This document shows positions 1 through 5,310 of a stretch of DNA of 5,310 bases, one piece after another. A program made the position numbers and the translations under genes. The notes below the pieces were generated by a model. It was not told where the DNA came from. It worked only from the letters and a program-made list of their open reading frames with translations, and ran no database searches. The first letter of the stretch is position 1; the number at the start of each line of letters is the position of its first letter. Origin of the DNA: an uncultured bacterium (GTDB taxonomy: Bacteria; Planctomycetota; Phycisphaerae; Phycisphaerales; SM1A02); NCBI GenBank assembly GCA_903938205.1, contig CAJACJ010000174.1, positions 1-5,310 on the forward strand. The letters run 5' to 3'.

Positions 1-3000
1 CCAGATTTGCCGCCAAGAATTCCCTCGGCGATGCCGCCAAGGCCCTTGAGTAAATCTTCGCCCTTGGGCAAATCCAAATTGGGCTCCACTTTCATTTGCA
101 ATTGATCGCCTTCAAGTGGTCCAGAGAACGTGACTTTCACCTGAACAGCCTGACGCATTTGCGCAGTGGTGCTGCCCAAAATATTGTTGATGTTGCCAAA
201 TGATTTTCCAAGCAGGCCGTTGCCAGCCATGGCGTTGGTGACGCCTTCAAGCGGATAGCGCACCCGAATGAAGTTGGCGAACGGCGGATGCGATGCCAGA
301 TTGATGTCAGCCTCTGAAAAAATAGTTTGCTGCCAACTATTGCCAACTTTGCTCACTTGAATTGTGAAATCCTTGTACGTGAGAATGCCCTTGTTGATTT
401 CGCCGTTGAGTGGCGAGAGCAAACCAGGAATGGTGGACTTGTTGTCTTTCACCGTGGCAAGATTCATAATGCTGATCAACTGCCCGCTTTTTTCAAGCTC
501 AACTTCGCCAACATCAATGGTGAAGCGCGCGTCGGTCTTGGCCATGTCAAATGGAAGCGGCGCGCGCACTATTGTGACCGTGGTGTTGACGGCTTTGTTT
601 TTAAATTCAATGTCGCCAAGAATTGGATTGATGGGTCGCAAAATATGCTCGCGCATATTTTCATCGGGGCGCAACTGAAACGTAATGGCCTCGCTTGGCA
701 CGACAATGATTTGTGAATCCACAATGCGCACCGCGGGAATATCAAGCGTGAGCGTTGGACTTTCAATGTGGCCCTTGAAGCGATCGGAGGCTTCAAAACC
801 AGTTTGACCGGCGAGCTGAATGCTGAACACGGGACCCGCGAGATTTTGAATGAAGCCGTCACCTTCTGAGATGGCGTCAATTAACGAAGATGGAAACTCG
901 CTGATGTTGATACCCGCAACCAATTTCATGGTTGGAATATTTATTTTCCCGTTGGGTCCAGTCAAATTCAACGCCTTCACCTTCACGCTCATGGGCTTGG
1001 TGGGCTGGCCATCTGCGGCAAGCGCGCCCGTGAGATTCAGCTGCGCGCTTTCAGCACCGCTGGTTTGCAACGAAATATCAGTGGCCGCAAAATTCAAGGT
1101 GGCCACTTTTTCTGGCGCAGCCTGTTGATTGCGTGGCGGCGCGGCTTGCTTATTTGTGGACGAGGACAAAATTGCTGTGGCAAAGACAACTTGAAATGGC
1201 TCAACGCGCGCGTTGGTGGCAACGACCGCCCCCGCGGCAAGTGGATTCAATTCGCCATTGACGGATGGAATGACAACCGACGAAATGTCGAGCGCCACCT
1301 TGATGTCCGTCAAATTTCGCACAGGTGATTTTTGTGGACCGCGGTCCAGAAAAATTCTCGCCGCGTCGCCAGGAATACTTGCGCTAGCGGAACTTTTCGT
1401 CAACACAATGGATCCATTGGCGGCGCGCGACCCGTTGATGTTGGCTTTCACGCGACCCAAATCCGCATCAAGCGCGAACGTTGTGGCGCCCGATTGCGCG
1501 CCGACCGTCGCCTTGAATTTGCCCGCGTTCATAGCGCCATTGGTGGTCCACTCGGGAACATCACCCATGCCAGCGAAACGCGCGATGCGTTGCACGGCCA
1601 CTTCATTCGCGGTGATGGACCCATTCCACTTGTCCGCTGTTTGCATTTGAAATTCACCCGACACTTTCGCGGCCAAACCGCTGGCATCCAACAGATCCGA
1701 GTAGAGCGTGGCGGCAACAGGACCATTGAAAGCAAGTGGGCCAGTGAAAGAGGAGCGCATATTTTGCGCAACGATTGCCTCGGTAAGACCCATGGCATGC
1801 GTCATGGTGAGTGAAGCCAGCGTGCACGTCACGCTGGACTTTGGCGAATTGAAATCGCGATCAATGCTCGCCTGAATGCTGAGGTCGCGAATAGCCGCGT
1901 TGCCCGCCCCGCTTGGAAGACCGTTGGCCACAAGCGCATTTGTTGTGAAATTGCCCTTGAAAATTTGCGGGCCAGTGAGGGCGACATTGCCGCGAAGCAC
2001 CGCGTTCTGCAAGGAGGCCGTGCCTGTGAGCCCGGGCACTTTTGTCATGAACACTTGCTCAATTAAAATGGACACGGGGCTGGGCATGAATTCGGTCACA
2101 CCATTTTCAAGCGCTGGTCGGTTCAATTGAATTGGACCCGCCGCGATCACGCACTTGGCGGGCGCTGAAATTTTCACAGCGCCTTGACTGGCCCATTCCG
2201 CAAGGCTGGGCGAAATTGTTGCGGATGTGTTGTCAAGCGTGGCGGTGACATTGGTCGCGTCCCAAGCGACATTCATATTGATGACACCAGGCACGGTTTG
2301 CGCGTTGATGCGCAGCGTGCCTTGTTCGTATGAGCCTGCCAGTGTTGACTTGATTGTTGAAGCGCCAGGCTGAACCTTGCGCAAAATGTCCACGATATTC
2401 GCAGGAATACCGGGCAAAAGTGTTGGATCGAACGGCCCCACTTGCGTGTCGCCAGTAATTTTCATTTGCTTGAAAGCAAACTCTTTATTGCTCATCAAGC
2501 CGGCGATGTTGGCGGACACATTCACGGGCGCGCCATTAAGCGTGGTGTTGAGCGCAAAATCAATTTTGTCGGCTAGAGGCGCGGCGGCAATCTTGATGTC
2601 AAGCGGCCCCATGGCAACTGGAGCAATTCCATCTTGAATAAATTGCGCGGCACCAATGTTCAACGAACCTTGGGCAGTGAGATCCACCAAATTAAATTGT
2701 CCGTTCTCACGAACAGGCGGAATATAAAAACTTTGCAGCGCAACCGAAACTGGCAGCGGTTGCATGGTGATGACATTGAATGGCTTCAACAACTCTGGAG
2801 AAAGTTGCGCGGTCAGTTGCGTGGTCTTGCCTTGCACCGCGCCGGTGTTCACATCGATCGCGGCGGAACTTTGCAATTGAATCTGCGCGCTTGTCAGCGA
2901 CAGATCAAATCCAGTGGCGCTGTTGGTTGCGGCCTGTAATGAAATTGTTGGACCAACATCGCGCGTCATGTTGATGGGCGTGCCCTTGGTGAATTTTTCA

Positions 3001-4025
3001 AACAGCGAAGTGGGAATGTTTTGCGCCTGCACGGAACCAGCCCATGTGCGCGGATCCTTGGCCCACGTTGCGATTGGATCTTTGGAATTTGGACGAACCG
3101 CCTGCAACTTGGCGGCGATTGTGGCGGGTTGGCCATTCACAGAAATAGCGATATTCGACTGCACATCTATGGGTTTTGAGGCGGCGGCATCAATAGAAAA
3201 TTTAGCCTGCGTTATTTCCGCGGACGCTTCCAGCAAGGGCAACAACACGCCATCCACTTGCGCGCTCAGCGAACCATTGACGGCGATTGGATCAAAGGCG
3301 CCGGTGGTATTGAAGATGTTGGCGAACGTTCCATTGGCGGAAATGGCGCCTGGCTTGTCGCCAATTTTTGTGTTGGCGGAAAGTTGAATTTCCAGCGGAC
3401 CTTTTTGACTGACCGCAAGTTTGGCTTTGAGTCCATCCACAGCGAATGCGGGACCGGCGGCGTTCAAAATTGTCGCATCAAAACGACTGATTGTGATTTG
3501 AATAGGACGCGACGGGAATTGAAACGACGGCGTAGCTGCCGATGCTGTTGATGTGGATGTTGCAGTTGTTTTTTGCGGCGCGGAAGGCGCGGCAGTTTTT
3601 GCAAGATCAAGCAAACTCAGTTTGCCAGCAGCGTCAAGCGCGCCTGTGATTTTGGCGCTCACCGTGACATCAATTGAATCAACACTTCCTGTGGCCAAAT
3701 CAAACAAGCCGTTGCGCAACGACGCGGAAACCGCCAGGGAACTTTTTGCGTCATTGCCAACAATGCTGAAGTTGTCCACTTGCTGTGGACCAAACCATGT
3801 CAACGAAATGTCGCCGATGGAAACTTTGCCGTTCACTTGCTCCGCAACAGCGCCAGTGATCAACCCGCGAAACATTGGAAGCGACGCGATGGATGGAAGG
3901 AACGCGACCAGCGCGATTACGCATGTAAGCCCGCCAAGAATGATCCACATGAAAATCTTGCGAAACTTTTTGCGCGGAGTTGAAGTGGCTGATGCGGACT
4001 GAGTTGTGTTGTTTGTGTCGGTCAT
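1..4025 (-). CDS. Very large AsmA-like membrane-anchored periplasmic protein, 3' end cut by window edge
   Basis: The minus frame from the ATG at 4025-4023 stays open for 1341 full codons to the left edge; the next codon begins GG (Gly). Residues 18-23 (RKKFRK) precede a single hydrophobic segment at about 24-46, which predicts an inner-membrane anchor with the remainder in the periplasm. Residues 64-80 (VNGKVSIGDISLTWFGP) match the usual start of AsmA-type proteins, where a G-x-[VI]-x-[IL] strand leads into a WFGP-like turn. The rest is alternating polar/hydrophobic beta-strand sequence, rich in Ala, Asn, Thr, Ser and Gly, with very few Cys (three noticed: 35 and two mid-protein). Low-complexity linkers lie at 143-166 (Thr/Ser/Ala) and 954-973 (Gln/Ala/Pro). 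A late segment near 1254-1261 (RVRYPLEG) and a Gly/Leu-rich tail at 1324-1341 (DLLKGLGGIAEGILGGKS) resemble the C-terminal ends of such proteins, so little is probably missing. Known for the family: AsmA, TamB, YhdP and YdbH of Escherichia coli act in envelope biogenesis, and the last three in phospholipid transport to the outer membrane. A lipid-transfer role here is inferred. Assignment to the AsmA-like superfamily is fairly secure; the exact subfamily is not. Confidence 0.85.
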   Translation of the reverse strand, partial: MTDTNNTTQSASATSTPRKKFRKIFMWIILGGLTCVIALVAFLPSIASLPMFRGLITGAVAEQVNGKVSIGDISLTWFGPQQVDNFSIVGNDAKSSLAVSASLRNGLFDLATGSVDSIDVTVSAKITGALDAAGKLSLLDLAKTAAPSAPQKTTATSTSTASAATPSFQFPSRPIQITISRFDATILNAAGPAFAVDGLKAKLAVSQKGPLEIQLSANTKIGDKPGAISANGTFANIFNTTGAFDPIAVNGSLSAQVDGVLLPLLEASAEITQAKFSIDAAASKPIDVQSNIAISVNGQPATIAAKLQAVRPNSKDPIATWAKDPRTWAGSVQAQNIPTSLFEKFTKGTPINMTRDVGPTISLQAATNSATGFDLSLTSAQIQLQSSAAIDVNTGAVQGKTTQLTAQLSPELLKPFNVITMQPLPVSVALQSFYIPPVRENGQFNLVDLTAQGSLNIGAAQFIQDGIAPVAMGPLDIKIAAAPLADKIDFALNTTLNGAPVNVSANIAGLMSNKEFAFKQMKITGDTQVGPFDPTLLPGIPANIVDILRKVQPGASTIKSTLAGSYEQGTLRINAQTVPGVINMNVAWDATNVTATLDNTSATISPSLAEWASQGAVKISAPAKCVIAAGPIQLNRPALENGVTEFMPSPVSILIEQVFMTKVPGLTGTASLQNAVLRGNVALTGPQIFKGNFTTNALVANGLPSGAGNAAIRDLSIQASIDRDFNSPKSSVTCTLASLTMTHAMGLTEAIVAQNMRSSFTGPLAFNGPVAATLYSDLLDASGLAAKVSGEFQMQTADKWNGSITANEVAVQRIARFAGMGDVPEWTTNGAMNAGKFKATVGAQSGATTFALDADLGRVKANINGSRAANGSIVLTKSSASASIPGDAARIFLDRGPQKSPVRNLTDIKVALDISSVVIPSVNGELNPLAAGAVVATNARVEPFQVVFATAILSSSTNKQAAPPRNQQAAPEKVATLNFAATDISLQTSGAESAQLNLTGALAADGQPTKPMSVKVKALNLTGPNGKINIPTMKLVAGINISEFPSSLIDAISEGDGFIQNLAGPVFSIQLAGQTGFEASDRFKGHIESPTLTLDIPAVRIVDSQIIVVPSEAITFQLRPDENMREHILRPINPILGDIEFKNKAVNTTVTIVRAPLPFDMAKTDARFTIDVGEVELEKSGQLISIMNLATVKDNKSTIPGLLSPLNGEINKGILTYKDFTIQVSKVGNSWQQTIFSEADINLASHPPFANFIRVRYPLEGVTNAMAGNGLLGKSFGNINNILGSTTAQMRQAVQVKVTFSGPLEGDQLQMKVEPNLDLPKGEDLLKGLGGIAEGILGGKS

Positions 4026-4044
4026 GGTTGGACCACACAAATTA

Positions 4045-4048
4045 CCTC
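4045..4048 (-). promoter_or_regulatory. Weak Shine-Dalgarno-like GAGG overlapping the nadA stop
   Basis: The nadA stop TGA (4049-4047) runs into GG, giving GAGG on the minus strand. It lies 19 bases before the ATG at 4025, longer than the usual 5-9. It lies only 4 bases before an in-frame TTG at 4040-4038, which would add five residues. A second weak G-rich stretch, GTGG at 4036-4033, is 7 bases from the ATG. ATG 4025 remains the best start, since the charged and hydrophobic anchor follows at a normal distance. The arrangement suggests the large gene is translated from the nadA transcript, possibly by ribosomes finishing nadA. Confidence 0.3.
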
Positions 4049-5261
4049 AATCAACAGTGATTGGTGTGGGACCAGTGGCGGGCGCAAGTTGCAGCATTTT
4101 TTCAAGGGCTTTGCGCGCCAACTCCGCCGCTTTGGGGTGAACAGAAATTTGATTCACCACGCGACCCTCCGCAAGTTGATCCAAGCACCACAACATGTGC
4201 GACTGATCAATTCGATACATGGTGGTGCACAGACATTGGCAATCGCTGAGCATGCGCACTTGCACATCGCGTTCCTGCGCGGCTTGCGCAAGTCGATTGA
4301 CCAAATGCACCTCCGTGCCAACAACCCAACTCGAACCCTTGGGCGCGTTCGCAATTTGCTGAATAATGAATTCCGTGCTGCCGACTAAATCCGCAAGCTC
4401 GACCACTTCCTGGCAGCACTCTGGGTGAACCAAAATTTTCACCGCTTTATTTTCCGCGCGCGCGTCTTCCACGTGCTCTGGTCGGAATAATTTATGAACG
4501 CTGCAATGACCCGCCCACAAAAGCACTTTGCTTTTTTGAATCACGCTTGCGTCAAGGCCACCCATTGGTTTCTTTGGATTCCACAGCGCCATGTCGCTAG
4601 CGCCGCCATTGCGTTGCGCATCTATTTCGCTTTTCAATCCAAGATCGCGCGACGTATTGCGCCCCAAATGTTGATCGGGCATGAAGATCACTTGCACGCG
4701 CTCGCCCTTGGCCAACTTGGTGTCGCCGCCATCAAACGCCCACTTCAACACGTGCCGCGCGTTGCTTGATGTGCAACATGCGCCGCCGTGCTCACCAACA
4801 AACGCCTTCACCGCGGCGCTTGAATTCACATACGTAATTGGAATCACGCGCACTTTTTCCTTACTTTGCGCGTGCGCTTTTTCAATTTCTTCCCACGCCG
4901 TCAACGCATCTTCATAGGCGGCCATGTCGGCCATGGAACAACCGGCGGACAAATCGGGAAGAATTACTTTCACGGATTCATCGGTGAGAATGTCGGCGGT
5001 TTCCGCCATGAAATGCACGCCGCAAAATAAAATAAATTGCGAGCCCCGCGCCTTGACTTCTTTGGCCGCCATACGACTGAGTTGCAAGGAATCACCAACA
5101 AGATCCGCGTGCGCGATCACTTGATCCTGTTGATAGTGATGGCCCAGAATGAGCAACTTGTTTCCCAGTTGCTTGCGACGCGCGGAAATGGCGGCCGCAA
5201 GTTCCTCATCGGAGCGCGTTCGATAGTGCGCTGGAATTTCTGGCTGCCACAGCATGTCCAC
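4047..5261 (-). CDS. nadA: Quinolinate synthase NadA, long form
   Basis: This 404-residue cytoplasmic [4Fe-4S] enzyme condenses iminoaspartate (from NadB, or an aspartate dehydrogenase) with dihydroxyacetone phosphate to give quinolinate, which NadC then uses for NAD synthesis. Visible family motifs, in order: LGHHYQ (39-44), GDSLQL (56-61), FCGVHFMAETADIL (79-92), LPDLSAGCSM (101-110), TYVNSSA (143-149), CCTSSNA (162-168), FMPDQHLGRNT (193-203), LLWAGHCSVH (247-256), VHPECCQEVVELAD (278-291), GTEV (315-318) and DCQCLCTTMYRID (340-352). Probable cluster ligands are C108, C282 and one of C341/C343/C345. Probable substrate-contact residues are H41/H42, S58, Y144, N146, H279, E281 and T316, by analogy with solved NadA structures. 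It is longer than E. coli NadA (347 aa) and Bacillus NadA (368 aa); the extra length lies in an N-terminal lead, the 204-240 region and a short Pro/Thr-rich tail. The start is GTG at 5261-5259, because an in-frame TAG sits at 5267-5265; ATG at 5255-5253 (Met3) is an equally plausible start. Neither has a clear ribosome-binding site. It is the upstream gene of the pair. Confidence 0.97.
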   Translation of the reverse strand: MDMLWQPEIPAHYRTRSDEELAAAISARRKQLGNKLLILGHHYQQDQVIAHADLVGDSLQLSRMAAKEVKARGSQFILFCGVHFMAETADILTDESVKVILPDLSAGCSMADMAAYEDALTAWEEIEKAHAQSKEKVRVIPITYVNSSAAVKAFVGEHGGACCTSSNARHVLKWAFDGGDTKLAKGERVQVIFMPDQHLGRNTSRDLGLKSEIDAQRNGGASDMALWNPKKPMGGLDASVIQKSKVLLWAGHCSVHKLFRPEHVEDARAENKAVKILVHPECCQEVVELADLVGSTEFIIQQIANAPKGSSWVVGTEVHLVNRLAQAAQERDVQVRMLSDCQCLCTTMYRIDQSHMLWCLDQLAEGRVVNQISVHPKAAELARKALEKMLQLAPATGPTPITVD

Positions 5262-5277
5262 ATTCTAGACCGAACTT

Positions 5278-5292
5278 GCAAGCGAGGCTTGC
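5278..5292. repeat. Perfect 6-bp inverted repeat with 3-base loop upstream of nadA
   Basis: GCAAGC (5278-5283), loop GAG, GCTTGC (5287-5292) form a perfect stem. It overlaps an 8-base palindrome CTTGCAAG (5275-5282), so two alternative pairings exist. It ends 17 bases before the GTG start of nadA and could sit in its leader. On the plus strand it is followed by GATTTTAATTT, which gives a faint terminator look, but no plus-strand gene ends here. On the minus strand no T-run follows, so it is not a terminator for a gene upstream of nadA. Function is unknown; it may be a dispersed intergenic repeat. Confidence 0.4.
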
Positions 5293-5293
5293 G

Positions 5294-5299
5294 ATTTTA
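5294..5299 (-). promoter_or_regulatory. Possible -10-like hexamer TAAAAT ahead of nadA
   Basis: TAAAAT on the minus strand matches five of six bases of the TATAAT consensus, within the only A/T-rich patch upstream of nadA. A -35 element would fall outside the window, so it cannot be tested here. If real, transcription would start near the hairpin at 5278-5292 and leave a leader of roughly 25 bases. This is a weak match that could occur by chance. Confidence 0.15.
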
Positions 5300-5310
5300 A
5301 TTTGCAACAC

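Noticed and set aside
1332..1814. 160-codon plus-strand open frame, with similar ones at 327-716, 1213-1650, 2914-3387 and 3553-4002
   Set aside because: All lie antisense to the continuous AsmA-like frame, and several overlap each other. Their translations are rich in Arg/His/Cys or low-complexity sequence with no recognisable domain.
1..4025. Possible frameshift or pseudogene in the long minus-strand gene
   Set aside because: Every codon from 4025 to the left edge was checked for minus-strand stops; none was found, and the beta-strand style and composition stay the same throughout.
3751..4038. 95-codon minus-strand frame starting GTG at 4038, overlapping the start of the AsmA-like gene
   Set aside because: It is a shifted reading of the same DNA. 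The anchor and AsmA opening motif are only in the frame starting at 4025, and this frame gives no coherent protein.
4154..4419. Short minus-strand frames inside nadA (66 and 70 codons) and plus-strand frames over nadA
   Set aside because: The nadA frame explains this DNA with well-conserved motifs; the others are shadows.
5284..5303. Rho-independent terminator on the plus strand (hairpin followed by GATTTTAATTT)
   Set aside because: No plus-strand gene leads into it, the stem is only 6 bp and the T-run is interrupted.
1..5310. CRISPR array, tRNA, insertion sequence, phage or defence genes
   Set aside because: No regularly spaced direct repeats, cloverleaf-like sequence, transposase motifs or terminal repeats were seen; coding sequence fills all but about 70 bases.

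Overview
The window carries two genes, both on the minus strand and reading right to left. It covers the end of a probable small operon. On the right is a complete quinolinate synthase gene (nadA, 4047-5261), a step of de novo NAD biosynthesis. A 21-base gap separates it from a very long open frame (4025 down to the left edge) that encodes at least 1341 residues of an AsmA-like, membrane-anchored, periplasmic beta-rich protein. I read that frame codon by codon and found no stop and no frameshift. It leaves the window unfinished, although its last visible residues look like the Gly/Leu-rich tail of such proteins, so the true stop is probably close by.

The organism is likely a Gram-negative, diderm bacterium, because AsmA-like proteins work between two membranes. 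The long NadA form, the absence of a strong Shine-Dalgarno sequence, the giant AsmA-like protein and the moderate G+C content (about half, by eye) together suggest the Planctomycetes/Phycisphaerae or a relative. This is inference from family resemblance, not a database match.

Layout: 1-4025 (minus) AsmA-like protein, 3' end outside the window; 4026-4046 short gap with a weak ribosome-binding signal formed at the nadA stop; 4047-5261 (minus) nadA; 5264-5310 upstream region with a small perfect hairpin and a poor -10-like hexamer. I see no tRNA, rRNA, CRISPR array, insertion sequence or phage feature. No gene-free stretch exceeds 50 bases. The plus strand holds only antisense shadow frames.

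The two genes have no obvious shared pathway. NadA acts in the cytoplasm on iminoaspartate and dihydroxyacetone phosphate. The AsmA-like protein probably helps envelope lipid transport or assembly. Tight same-strand spacing suggests co-transcription, which may be only convenient packing. I see no clear new biological system. The points most worth a second look are the giant AsmA-like protein with two low-complexity linkers, the unusual cysteine clustering in NadA, and a strong excess of the octamer TTGCGCAA and its core TTGCGC.
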